A program made the translations under genes and the position numbers. DNA of 61,741 bases. It comes from Bacteroidetes bacterium GWF2_41_31 (GTDB lineage: Bacteria; Bacteroidota; Bacteroidia; Bacteroidales; F082). Shown piece after piece: positions 1 to 8,426 of the stretch. The DNA lies in assembly GCA_001769215.1 (NCBI GenBank), contig MEOL01000048.1, positions 1 to 61,741 of the forward strand, written 5' to 3'. The notes under the pieces were generated by a model. That model saw nothing but the letters and a program-made list of their open reading frames with translations. It made no database searches and was not told where the DNA came from. Numbering within the stretch: the stretch's first letter is position 1; each line of letters opens with the position of its first letter.

Positions 1-69
1 AAAGACCGGGACTCGTTCATGGGCAACAAACCCAGGAGCTATAGCCCCATAGAGTGTTCGCCGTTTTAA
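1..69 (+). CDS. 3' end of an unidentified plus-strand gene
   Basis: Frame 1 is open from the first base to a TAA at 67-69 and encodes 22 residues ending in SYSPIECSPF. A strong hairpin with a T run follows 20 bp later, as expected at the end of a plus-strand gene converging on the minus-strand genes to the right. The fragment is too short to assign a family. It could also be chance open frame. Confidence 0.35.
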   Translation, partial: KDRDSFMGNKPRSYSPIECSPF

Positions 70-88
70 AACTGAACCTATTGAACGC

Positions 89-117
89 AAAAAAGCCGCT
101 GGAGAAGCGGCTTTTTT
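89..117. terminator. bidirectional intrinsic terminator
   Basis: A 12-bp inverted repeat with a 5-nt loop (GGAGA at 101-105); the stem core is GCCGCT/AGCGGC, flanked by six A on the left and six T on the right. It can therefore end transcription from both sides. It separates the gene fragment at 1-69 from the convergent minus-strand genes starting with the membrane protein at 153-449. Confidence 0.85.
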
Positions 118-152
118 GTGAAAAAATTCATGGCATATCATTGAATTGATAG

Positions 153-449
153 TTATCCCCCAACCCCAAAAGCATAAAAATAGCCGATAACTCCCGCGAT
201 GGTCATCAATAAGAGACCCATGCCGGTTTTTTCGTAATTCAATTTTGCCAGGTAGTACCTGAGGGGAAATAAATTGGCTGTCATGCTGAGAAGATAGAGG
301 TAGTGGATATGCCGGGTAAAATGAAGACCAAAGAGACTTTGCAGGATCCAGTTCAATCCCAACAATATCCCTAAAAGCAAGAAGGGGAATAAAATGCCCA
401 TCAACACTCCAATCATGACACAATCCCGTTTAAATACACCTGGTGTCAT
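153..449 (-). CDS. small hypothetical membrane protein downstream of surE
   Basis: This 98-residue protein is strongly hydrophobic. I see about three membrane segments: residues 13-36, 47-62 and 78-96. No catalytic motif or known family is recognised. Its start codon overlaps the end of surE by 4 bp (ATGA-type coupling), so the two are probably translated from one mRNA, and transcription would end at the hairpin at 89-117. The overlap and the hydrophobic pattern support a real gene, but nothing in the sequence shows its role. Confidence 0.7.
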   Translation of the reverse strand: MTPGVFKRDCVMIGVLMGILFPFLLLGILLGLNWILQSLFGLHFTRHIHYLYLLSMTANLFPLRYYLAKLNYEKTGMGLLLMTIAGVIGYFYAFGVGG

Positions 450-1207
450 AAGCTAAAATTTAATTCATTAACATATTGGTGGGCAGTAAAATCAAATTGA
501 GTTGGGACCACAGCCACATAGTTGTCGGCCAGGGCTTTCTGGTCTGTATCATGACGGCCATCCCCGTTTTCGAAACGGCCACCCATCCAATAATAAGTGC
601 GCCCATAGGGGTCGAAACGCTCTTCAAACGCTTCAATCCACCGGGCTTGAGCTTGCCTGCAAACTTTAATTCCTTGCGGTCCTTTTTCGGAATAAGCCGG
701 TAAATTTACATTGAGGGATATCCCTTTAGGCAATCCCTCCTTCAGCACTTTTCGTGTGATGGCTTCAATATATTTGTCCGTATGGTCGAAACAAGCATTA
801 GAGCTATAATCATCTAATGAGAATCCAATGGCAGGGATGCCATCGATGGAGGCTTCAAGCACGGCTCCCATCGTACCCGAATAAATCACGTTAATGGCTG
901 CGTTTGATCCATGGTTTATGCCACTGACAACTAAATCCGGCGCTTTTTTCAGTAAAAGGTGTTTGCCAAGTTTGATATTGTCGACGGGTGTACCATTGGT
1001 AATATATTCCCTGTAACCTTTCTCCTCGGAAACCAACCTTGCCCTCAAAGGTTGTTGCATAGTTACCGCATGTCCCATTCCTGACATTGGATTTTCGGAC
1101 ACGATGGCTACCACATCGCCCAGTTTTCTCATAATTAAAATCAATTTCCGCAGGCCAACAGCACCCGCGCCATCGTCGTTGGAAATCAAAATGGTTGGTC
1201 TATTCAT
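446..1207 (-). CDS. surE: 5'/3'-nucleotidase SurE
   Basis: SurE is a cytosolic metal-dependent phosphatase that removes phosphate from nucleoside monophosphates and has been linked to stationary-phase survival. The 253-residue length is usual for the family. The N-terminus carries the metal-binding ILISNDDG motif (residues 6-13) with the paired aspartates, then NGTPVD and SGINHGSN, all typical metal and phosphate ligands. The start follows directly from the alignment of the first strand. It is the first gene of a two-gene unit with the small membrane protein; 55 bp separate it from the DUF502 gene upstream on the same strand, so it may share that transcript. Confidence 0.95.
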   Translation of the reverse strand: MNRPTILISNDDGAGAVGLRKLILIMRKLGDVVAIVSENPMSGMGHAVTMQQPLRARLVSEEKGYREYITNGTPVDNIKLGKHLLLKKAPDLVVSGINHGSNAAINVIYSGTMGAVLEASIDGIPAIGFSLDDYSSNACFDHTDKYIEAITRKVLKEGLPKGISLNVNLPAYSEKGPQGIKVCRQAQARWIEAFEERFDPYGRTYYWMGGRFENGDGRHDTDQKALADNYVAVVPTQFDFTAHQYVNELNFSL

Positions 1208-1262
1208 AGTAAGTCATTCCTTTCAGTACCTCGGATTTATGATGCACTTATGCAGACTGGAT

Positions 1263-1874
1263 TTAATCTTCTAATTCATCATTTTCACTACCTAAATTGC
1301 TCACTCCGGCAGAAATAATAAATTTCATTACTTCGGTAGGACTGGCTTTTATGGGCTGTACGTAATCGACAGAAACAATGAACAAGTTTCCTGACCAGGC
1401 ATAAGAATGTGGCAAATATACGGCTACTTTTCCAGTGGGCAAGCCCAGGAGTTTTAAATCTTTGTTGGTGATGAACCCTATTTTTTGCAAATGCGAGGAG
1501 GCACTTACCTGCACCAGCACTGGTTCGGTGAAGCGTTTCTTCTGACCGACAAAGGCAGATACCAGGTCCTTTACAGAAGTATAGATGATTTTTATCAGTG
1601 GTGCCCTCGCCATGATTTTGTCAAAATAGGTGATAATAGGATTAAATATAATGGTAGAGGCCAACAGACCCATCAACAGGATAAACAATATCACGGCAAC
1701 AAAACCCAATCCCGGCAGCTCCTTGCCTGTTATATGTAAAATGATTTCCCTGAGCAATCCATCAACAAAGTCAAAAACAGCCATGAAGGCCCACACCGTA
1801 ACAGTGACCGGAGCCAGCAACAACAAGCCTTTAAAAAAATAATTCATCAGGCTTCTCCAAATTCTATTAAACAT
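1263..1874 (-). CDS. DUF502 family inner-membrane protein
   Basis: This 203-residue protein matches the DUF502 family of conserved bacterial membrane proteins of unknown function. Two hydrophobic segments lie at about residues 12-34 and 53-76; the remainder, including KIIYTSVKDLV and VYLPHSYAWSGN, forms the conserved soluble part. It lies upstream of surE on the same strand. A good minus-strand promoter sits 26-55 bp before the start codon. The family is clear, the function is not. Confidence 0.85.
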   Translation of the reverse strand: MFNRIWRSLMNYFFKGLLLLAPVTVTVWAFMAVFDFVDGLLREIILHITGKELPGLGFVAVILFILLMGLLASTIIFNPIITYFDKIMARAPLIKIIYTSVKDLVSAFVGQKKRFTEPVLVQVSASSHLQKIGFITNKDLKLLGLPTGKVAVYLPHSYAWSGNLFIVSVDYVQPIKASPTEVMKFIISAGVSNLGSENDELED

Positions 1875-1899
1875 ATTACTTTTGTATTTTTTCCAAAAT

Positions 1900-1929
1900 C
1901 AAATGTAAGCATAATAATGCTGCCTTCAA
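1900..1929 (-). promoter_or_regulatory. Bacteroidota-type promoter for the DUF502-surE genes
   Basis: Read on the minus strand, this is TTG (1929-1927), 19 nt, then TACATTTG (1907-1900), a match to the Bacteroidota -33/-7 consensus TTG-N19-TAnnTTTG. Transcription would start near 1893, about 20 nt before the DUF502 start codon at 1874. Confidence 0.7.
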
Positions 1930-1939
1930 TTTGTATTGC

Positions 1940-2662
1940 ATGGTAAAGCGAATAATCCGTAACTTCCTGACGACCCTCGGAATCGACCTGACAAAAAATC
2001 TGAAATACGACCGGTTAACTATCCAAATCCTGGAAAAAGTGGTTTCTGAATCATCGAATTGTATTGATGTAGGATGTCATAAGGGTGAAATGCTCGACCT
2101 GATCCTAAAATACGCTCCCCTGGGAACCCATTATGCTTTTGAACCCATCCCTGTTATGTTTAACGCCTTACAGGCAAAATATACCCGGCCAAACATTCAT
2201 TTGTTTAACTCGGCCCTGAGCGACAGAAAAGGGACTACCTCATTTAACTATGTTAAAAACGCTCCGGCTTATAGCGGGATCATGAAGCGTAAATACGATG
2301 TAAAAACGCCCGACATTGAAGAAATAAATGTAAGACTTGAGCTGTTGGATCACATAATCCCAGTGGAGCAATCCATCCAATTTATCAAAATTGATGTGGA
2401 AGGTGCTGAATATGGTGTGCTAAAAGGCGCGAAAATGTTGCTCATGAAGTACAAACCATTTGTTGTTTTTGAGTTTGGATTAGGAGCCAGTGATTATTAT
2501 TTCACAACTCCTGAAATGATGTTTGATCTGCTTGTGGATGAATGTGGCCTGCACATTTCCAACCTCAGCGATTGGCTGAAGAATAAACCTCCTCTTACCC
2601 TGATGGAGTTTAAGGCCAGTTATGAAAGCTCTACTGATTATTATTTTCTGGCACATCCATAA
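1940..2662 (+). CDS. FkbM family methyltransferase
   Basis: A 240-residue SAM-dependent methyltransferase of the FkbM family, which usually O-methylates sugars or secondary metabolites. Visible motifs are the SAM-binding DVGCHKGEML (around residue 40) and the family signature IKIDVEGAEYGVLKGA (around residue 150). I start at the ATG at 1940; the open frame reaches a TTG at 1931, which is less likely. No glycan biosynthesis genes flank it, so the acceptor is unknown. It stands alone, divergent from the DUF502 gene. Confidence 0.85.
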   Translation: MVKRIIRNFLTTLGIDLTKNLKYDRLTIQILEKVVSESSNCIDVGCHKGEMLDLILKYAPLGTHYAFEPIPVMFNALQAKYTRPNIHLFNSALSDRKGTTSFNYVKNAPAYSGIMKRKYDVKTPDIEEINVRLELLDHIIPVEQSIQFIKIDVEGAEYGVLKGAKMLLMKYKPFVVFEFGLGASDYYFTTPEMMFDLLVDECGLHISNLSDWLKNKPPLTLMEFKASYESSTDYYFLAHP

Positions 2663-2980
2663 CCGATTCCCAGGTTATGGAATTGAAATTTTTACAAAAC
2701 GACTTCTTTTTATTTTGTACTTATTCAGTTTTTCAAGCCATGTATATACAGGCCAAAACTTAATATTTAATAATTTTTTGCACTCATATCTCTATATTTA
2801 ATTTTTTTAGAGTACATTTACAGGGTAATTATAGAAAAAAGCGATAGGTATTTGTTGTTTTTTAGAATAAAATTACAAAAGAATCAGTTGAACCCATTCT
2901 AAATCTATGATTACAAGATCCAATTATTAACTCCTAACATCATGAATCTTAATAACATTAACTAATTTAATCTAAACACT
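2663..2980 (+). other. AT-rich intergenic region with a weak hairpin
   Basis: No open frame is supported in these 318 bp. At 2657-2680, overlapping the FkbM stop codon, an 8-bp inverted repeat CCATAACC/GGTTATGG with an 8-nt loop could act as a weak terminator, although no clear T run follows at once. The rest is AT-rich leader for the T9SS protein at 2981. I could not find a convincing TTG-N19-TAnnTTTG promoter in it. Confidence 0.4.
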
Positions 2981-4669
2981 ATGAAAAAACGTTTATTCTT
3001 TTTAGCTTTGGCTTTTGTGTCAATTAATTTTCTATCAGCACAGGTAGTTGCTGATTTTGAAGATGGCACAACCGGGCCGCTTACTCTACATGTACAGGGA
3101 TGTGGTGATTATGACAATGATGCCATTCATCCTGTTGACGAAACCTTTATGGTGATCGACAACCCGGATGCATCCGGGCTTAACACGAGTTCAAAGGTGC
3201 TGAAATTTATCCGCCGTGGAACTGACAACGGTGGAATGCCATGGGGCGGTTTCTGGGCAAATATAGATCCGGCAATCGACGTAACCGTTAACAAATATGC
3301 TCACGTTTTGGTTTGGAAACCAGCCATCAGTCCCCTGAAATTCAAACTTGAAGGATCAACCACACTTGAAACTGCCAGTTTGAACGTTCAAGCTGCAACC
3401 AACGAATGGGTCGATATCGTTTTTGACTTCACCACACTAACAGGACCCTATGCCGTGATGTCGTTGATGCCGGATTTTGAAGATCCTTATACAACTGCAG
3501 CAGACACCGAAATTTTTATTGATAATATCCTTTTCAACGATGACCCAACACCTTTTGTGGTCCCCACTTTGGTAGCTGTTAAATTTAGCGTTAATATGTC
3601 GTACCAGACTACCCTTGGTGTTTTTGACCCTAACACAGATTATATGGATGTTGCAGGGAATTTTAATGGATGGAGCGGGGATGACTATCATCTTACCCTT
3701 GAATCTGATGGTATTTATTCTATTACTGTTGATGGATTGGCAGTCGATTCTGTACTTCTATTTAAATTCCGTATCAACGGCGATTGGAATACTTCGGAAT
3801 TCCCAAGTGGTGGGCCAAATCGTACTTATACTGTTGTTGAAGGAACCAACGAAATTTTGGTGTGGTACAACGATGAGGAGCCCGTTTTTGGAGGTGTACT
3901 TGCCGATTTTGAAAACGATACATGGGGAGTACTAACACCTCACGTCATGGGATGTGGCGACTTTGATAACGATGCCATCCACCCGGTGAGCGAAACCTTT
4001 ATGATTATTGATAATCCCGATGCTTCAGGAATCAATACAACCAGCAAGGTGCTTAAATTCATCCGCCGTGGAACAGACAATGGTGGAATGGCATGGGGTG
4101 GTTTTTGGGCAAGTTGCGACCCTGCAGTGAACGCAACTGACAATAAATATATTCATGTCATGGTATGGAAACCCATGATCAGCCCGTTGAAGTTCAAGAT
4201 GGAAGGCGATCCAACATTGGAAATTGAAAGCATGAATGCTCAAACTGAAACTGAAGGCTGGCAGGATATCGTGTTTGATTTCAGCTCTTTAACCGGAGAT
4301 TACGGGGTCGTTGCTTTTATGCCTGACTTTGTAGATCCCCTTGCAACGGCAGCTGATGTGGATATGTACATTGATAACATACAAATTACCAACAGTCCGA
4401 ACCCAATTTCAGGGATTTGGAATAACAAGTATGACAATGTCATATCCCTGTATCCTAATCCTTGTAACACTTCAGTAACTATTGATCTTACAAAGGACAT
4501 GAACAGTGTGGTTATTTCCAACCTGATGGGTCAAAAAGTGTTGAGCATGGAAAATGTTCAAAAAGGCACCGTTAATATTAACGTTTCTTTCTTAAACCAA
4601 GGACTGTATTTCATCACACTAACTGATTCTAACAACAAGACTTCTTCTGCAAAAATGATGAAGAATTAA
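2981..4669 (+). CDS. T9SS secreted protein with two copies of an unknown domain around a CBM-like domain
   Basis: The 562-residue protein has a signal peptide (residues 1-20, ending LSAQ). Residues ~24-190 and ~306-475 are two closely similar copies of one domain, both with GCGD(Y/F)DNDAIHPV and SKVLKFIRRGTDNGGM. Between them, residues ~200-300 resemble starch/glycogen-binding type domains (VAGNFNGW, FKFRINGDWNTSEFP). The last ~75 residues are a type A T9SS sorting domain (LYPNPCNTSVTIDL...). It is therefore probably exported and anchored at or released from the cell surface. It converges on the GH3 gene of the glycan locus and is probably an accessory glycan-binding protein for it. The duplicated domain itself I cannot name. 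Confidence 0.75.
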   Translation: MKKRLFFLALAFVSINFLSAQVVADFEDGTTGPLTLHVQGCGDYDNDAIHPVDETFMVIDNPDASGLNTSSKVLKFIRRGTDNGGMPWGGFWANIDPAIDVTVNKYAHVLVWKPAISPLKFKLEGSTTLETASLNVQAATNEWVDIVFDFTTLTGPYAVMSLMPDFEDPYTTAADTEIFIDNILFNDDPTPFVVPTLVAVKFSVNMSYQTTLGVFDPNTDYMDVAGNFNGWSGDDYHLTLESDGIYSITVDGLAVDSVLLFKFRINGDWNTSEFPSGGPNRTYTVVEGTNEILVWYNDEEPVFGGVLADFENDTWGVLTPHVMGCGDFDNDAIHPVSETFMIIDNPDASGINTTSKVLKFIRRGTDNGGMAWGGFWASCDPAVNATDNKYIHVMVWKPMISPLKFKMEGDPTLEIESMNAQTETEGWQDIVFDFSSLTGDYGVVAFMPDFVDPLATAADVDMYIDNIQITNSPNPISGIWNNKYDNVISLYPNPCNTSVTIDLTKDMNSVVISNLMGQKVLSMENVQKGTVNINVSFLNQGLYFITLTDSNNKTSSAKMMKN

Positions 4670-4685
4670 TATTTATTAAAATAAG

Positions 4686-4720
4686 AAAAAGCCTGCCGGG
4701 AATATTCCGGCAGGCTTTTT
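4686..4720. terminator. bidirectional terminator between T9SS protein and GH3
   Basis: A perfect 14-bp stem (AAAAAGCCTGCCGG at 4686-4699 against its complement at 4707-4720) with a 7-nt loop. It carries five A on the left and five T on the right, so it can stop both convergent transcripts. Confidence 0.9.
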
Positions 4721-4742
4721 TATTGTAGCTTTGATTGTCACT

Positions 4743-6998
4743 TTAATTTAATGTCAACCGAATTGAATTATCAGTATCCGAACTCCCACCTACATATATA
4801 CGATATTCGCCCGGCTCGCTTCCAAAACTCATGTCTTTCCTGTAAAACGAAAGTTCTTCTTGTCCGATGGTGAAATATACGGTCACGGAATTGCCTTTTT
4901 TAATGAAGATTTTCTCAAAGCCTTTTAATTCTTTTACCGGACGGGTTACACTTCCAACAAGATCCTGAACATAGAGCTGTACGACTTCTTCTCCATCATA
5001 ATTGCCTGAATTGGTAACTGTAACAGTAACACGAACAGCCTCAGGATGGGTAATTTCCTTTTTATCAAGTGTTAAATTTGAATATTCAAACCGGGTATAC
5101 GACAACCCATACCCAAATGGGTACAATGGAGTGTTGTCTACATCAATATAATGTGAGGTCCAACTGTTGTTAACATCAAAGGGCCTTCCTGTATTTTTGT
5201 GACTGTAATAAATAGGAATCTGCCCTGCATTTCGTGGAAATGTCATGGTGAGTTTTCCTGCCGGGTTATAATCGCCAAATACAACATCCGCAATTGCATT
5301 GCCGGCTTCAGTTCCCGCAAACCAGGTTTCGAGGATGGCAGGTGCCACATCATCCAGGTGTTGAATGGTTAGTGGACGACCATTCATCAAAATAATGACC
5401 GTGTTTTTGTTCACTTTAAGAATTTCATCTGTCAGCAGGTTTTGATTTCCTGGAAGGTCAATAGATGACCGTGATTTGGCCTCTGCACTCATATCGTTGC
5501 TTTCGCCGAGAGCCAACAAAACGACATCGGCTTGCTTTGCCGCACGTATGGCTTCATCGAACCCTTCGGTTGAAGAGGTATTAAAATCGGTGCCTAAGGC
5601 ATAAAGTATTACCGTTTTACTACTCAGTTTATTTTTGACCCCTTCAAGCAAGGTGACTGGTCGTGAACTGCGGTCGCCGGCAGCAGACCATCCGCCAATC
5701 ATATCAATTTTATTGTCGGCAAGTGGGCCAATGACTGCAATCGTCTTTATTTCTTTTGATAAAGGCAGTATCTTGTTGCTGTTTTTTAGCAACACCATTG
5801 ATTTTGTGGCAACTTCCCTGCAAAAATGAGTTTGTTCCGGGGTCATGATGTCCGCTTTCTCTCTTTCTTTATTGCAATATTTGTAAGGGTCGTCAAACAA
5901 TCCAAGTTCAAATTTAGCTTTCAGTATCCGGTAAACGGCTTTGTCTAGCTGCTCTTGAGTAACATCTCCCTTATCAACGGCCTGTTTCAGGTTCAATAAA
6001 AACCCCTGACCTACCATATCCACATCCACACCGGCATTGATGGCCAATACCGAAGCCTGGTATAAATTGGCGGCTACGCCATGCTCAATCATTTCGTTTA
6101 TAGCGGTATAATCTGTAACAACCAAACCATCAAATCCCCACTGTTTTCTAAACAGATCTTCCCAAAGCCATTGGTTTTCTGTACATGGGATTCCATTTAT
6201 TTCATTAAAAGCCGTCATGGCTGAACCAACACCGGCTTCAACCGCTGCGTGATAGGGTGGAAGGTAGGTTTCGTAAAGGCTTCTTAGCGAGACATCGACA
6301 GTATTGTAATCCCTGCCAGCTTCGGCCGCACCATAAGCAGCCACATGTTTCACGCAGGCAAGGATGGTGTTGTCTTTTGAGAGGTCGTCACCCTGAAAGC
6401 CTTTGACTTTTGCTTTCGCGATGAGAGAACCATACCAGGGATCCTCCCCGGAACCTTCCATAACTCTTCCCCAGCGCGGATCGCGGGTGATATCCACCAT
6501 TGGGGCAAAGGTCCAGTGGATGCCTTCGGACGATGCTTCGATGGCGGCAATCCGTGCGGTTTGTTCCATGAGGTTAAGATCCCAGGTGCAAGCCTCGGCC
6601 AGGGGAATGGGAAATATTGTCCGGTGACCGTGAACTACATCATAACCCAATAACAAAGGGATCCCAAGCCTGGTGCTGTCAACAGATAAATTGATTAGTT
6701 CGCGCGTGTAATCAACCGTGTAACAATTGAGCATCGAACCTACCTTACCTGCTTTGATATCTTGTTTGAAATCGGCGCGGATGAATGGTCCTGTGATGGC
6801 CCAATCGCCACTGAGCATATTCAGTTGACCAATTTTTTCTTCAATGGTCATTTTGGCCATGAGCTCATTGATTTTTCCATCGTACTTTGAAACAGTCAGG
6901 GCATGTATTTTTGAATCATCCGGCTCGTTGAGGGTGCAACCCGACAAGGTGATGCTCAAAGTTACAATCATGATAATAAAATGAAGAATGCCTTTCAT
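4743..6998 (-). CDS. GH3 family beta-glucosidase, lipoprotein
   Basis: This 751-residue enzyme has the full GH3 layout: N-terminal (beta/alpha)8 domain (~45-370), alpha/beta sandwich (~405-620) and a C-terminal fibronectin III-like domain (~665-745). GLVVTDYTAI holds the likely nucleophile aspartate. The signal peptide ends in the lipobox LSGC (Cys about residue 21), so it is a lipoprotein of the periplasm or outer membrane. It lies 10 bp downstream of the GH144-type gene and is last in the SusC-SusD-GH144-GH3 order. In that setting it probably cleaves short glucans, such as sophoro-oligosaccharides, to glucose. GH3 enzymes vary in linkage preference, so the substrate is inferred from context. 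Confidence 0.9.
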   Translation of the reverse strand: MKGILHFIIMIVTLSITLSGCTLNEPDDSKIHALTVSKYDGKINELMAKMTIEEKIGQLNMLSGDWAITGPFIRADFKQDIKAGKVGSMLNCYTVDYTRELINLSVDSTRLGIPLLLGYDVVHGHRTIFPIPLAEACTWDLNLMEQTARIAAIEASSEGIHWTFAPMVDITRDPRWGRVMEGSGEDPWYGSLIAKAKVKGFQGDDLSKDNTILACVKHVAAYGAAEAGRDYNTVDVSLRSLYETYLPPYHAAVEAGVGSAMTAFNEINGIPCTENQWLWEDLFRKQWGFDGLVVTDYTAINEMIEHGVAANLYQASVLAINAGVDVDMVGQGFLLNLKQAVDKGDVTQEQLDKAVYRILKAKFELGLFDDPYKYCNKEREKADIMTPEQTHFCREVATKSMVLLKNSNKILPLSKEIKTIAVIGPLADNKIDMIGGWSAAGDRSSRPVTLLEGVKNKLSSKTVILYALGTDFNTSSTEGFDEAIRAAKQADVVLLALGESNDMSAEAKSRSSIDLPGNQNLLTDEILKVNKNTVIILMNGRPLTIQHLDDVAPAILETWFAGTEAGNAIADVVFGDYNPAGKLTMTFPRNAGQIPIYYSHKNTGRPFDVNNSWTSHYIDVDNTPLYPFGYGLSYTRFEYSNLTLDKKEITHPEAVRVTVTVTNSGNYDGEEVVQLYVQDLVGSVTRPVKELKGFEKIFIKKGNSVTVYFTIGQEELSFYRKDMSFGSEPGEYRIYVGGSSDTDNSIRLTLN

Positions 6999-7008
6999 CT
7001 AAACGATC

Positions 7009-8313
7009 TTAATTTGTTATTTTATAAGAGAATCCTAGTTTTGTCAATCCCGTTTGCACTTCCTGGTTTTTCATAAAATGGTTCCATAACAACCCTGTGC
7101 GGTAGTTTTCAATCATAATAATGATTGGTCCCTGATCGATGGCAAGAAATGAGTCGGCATACCACTTCCGATGAGGATTAAAGGCATCAATAAAGCCAAA
7201 CTCTCCCCAAACCAAACCACTTGTTTTTTTGTAAAAATAATGCATGGCCTCCAGACTCTGAACCGGACTGTAAACGATTGAAGAGATGGCTGCTGTGGGT
7301 GAAATCGTTCCGTTGTCATTTGTTGGTGAGTGCGCTGAATAGCCATCGGGGTCATCAGAAGCAGTAAGGCCCCAGCAACTATCTGAATAACCGGTGTAAT
7401 TTCCCGGGTTTCTAACGCAATATTTATAATTGATGAGGCTGTGGTTTTTATTCTGGAGCATATAATCGGCGTACTGGTCTGATAGTCCGTTGGGGTTAAG
7501 ACCCAGAAATGAATAGTGAGCAAAGAACAAGGGGCCACCATAAGCAGATCCTAGAGGCAATTCCAACCCTTCATATACATTGCCATTCTTGATGGCTCCA
7601 TTTCGTGCCCATCCCTGGTGGTATACTTCCGGCGCAATGGGGTGTGTTGGCGATGAAGCGGCTAATACATACACCAGCAAACCCTCGTCCCAACCCCTGA
7701 TCGGCATATTAATTTTCCATCCGTAATTTGGCGACCAGTGCCAATAAAGCACTTTCTCGCCTGAGCGTTGATACCAATCCCATTCCACACCTTCCCACAG
7801 AACCTGGATGCGGTTTCGCAACCCGACTTCCGTTGTATTCGTGCCATCAAAATACGACTGTGCGGTGAGCAATCCCTGAACCAGAAAAGCTGTTTCGACC
7901 AAATCGCCACCATTGTCGTACTGGCTGAAAGGAATCACTTTGCCTGTTGATCCATTTAACCAGTGGGGCCAGGCACCGTGGAACCGATCCGCGGTTTCAA
8001 GAAATCCAACTATTTTCGTGATGCGTGCCAGGCCTTCATCGTGTGTTATAAAATTTCTTTCGATCCCAACCAGAATGGCCATCATTCCCATACCGCTACC
8101 TCCTGTTGTCACCACCGAAGAGGTGTTTCTATCCCTCGCCATTCCGGAGTTTAAGTCGGCGGCATCCCAGAAATATTTAAATGTCTGCTGCTGAACCAGA
8201 TCCATTAATTCATCATCAGGGTTTACAATAGGTGGTGGTGACGGATTATTGGGTTTGCAACTGACAACAACCATGAAGAAAAAAAAGATATAAAAACTGA
8301 TTAAGTGCCGCAT
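7009..8313 (-). CDS. glucoamylase-like lipoprotein, probable GH144 endo-beta-1,2-glucanase
   Basis: The 434-residue protein belongs to the family annotated as Glycoamylase (PF10091), now known to include GH144 endo-beta-1,2-glucanases. Supporting stretches are QQTFKYFWDAADLNSGMARD near the start, GSGMGMMAIL, the WPHWLNG region, RGWDEGLLVYVLAASSPTHP, and the closing GEFGFIDAFNP and DQGPIIIMIENYRTG. The signal peptide with Cys in VVVSC marks a lipoprotein. It sits between SusD and GH3; together these give an endo-acting enzyme, importer and exo-acting glucosidase, the set expected for beta-1,2-glucan use. The exact subfamily and substrate remain inferred. Confidence 0.85.
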   Translation of the reverse strand: MRHLISFYIFFFFMVVVSCKPNNPSPPPIVNPDDELMDLVQQQTFKYFWDAADLNSGMARDRNTSSVVTTGGSGMGMMAILVGIERNFITHDEGLARITKIVGFLETADRFHGAWPHWLNGSTGKVIPFSQYDNGGDLVETAFLVQGLLTAQSYFDGTNTTEVGLRNRIQVLWEGVEWDWYQRSGEKVLYWHWSPNYGWKINMPIRGWDEGLLVYVLAASSPTHPIAPEVYHQGWARNGAIKNGNVYEGLELPLGSAYGGPLFFAHYSFLGLNPNGLSDQYADYMLQNKNHSLINYKYCVRNPGNYTGYSDSCWGLTASDDPDGYSAHSPTNDNGTISPTAAISSIVYSPVQSLEAMHYFYKKTSGLVWGEFGFIDAFNPHRKWYADSFLAIDQGPIIIMIENYRTGLLWNHFMKNQEVQTGLTKLGFSYKITN

Positions 8314-8426
8314 TTTAAAGGTGTTTCTTTAGAAATTTGAATTGTATGAATAAGTAAGGAGAATAGCCTAAGATAACCCATCCTCACGGGTTTAAACGAA
8401 TAATCCGTAAGGATAGGTATCCATTA

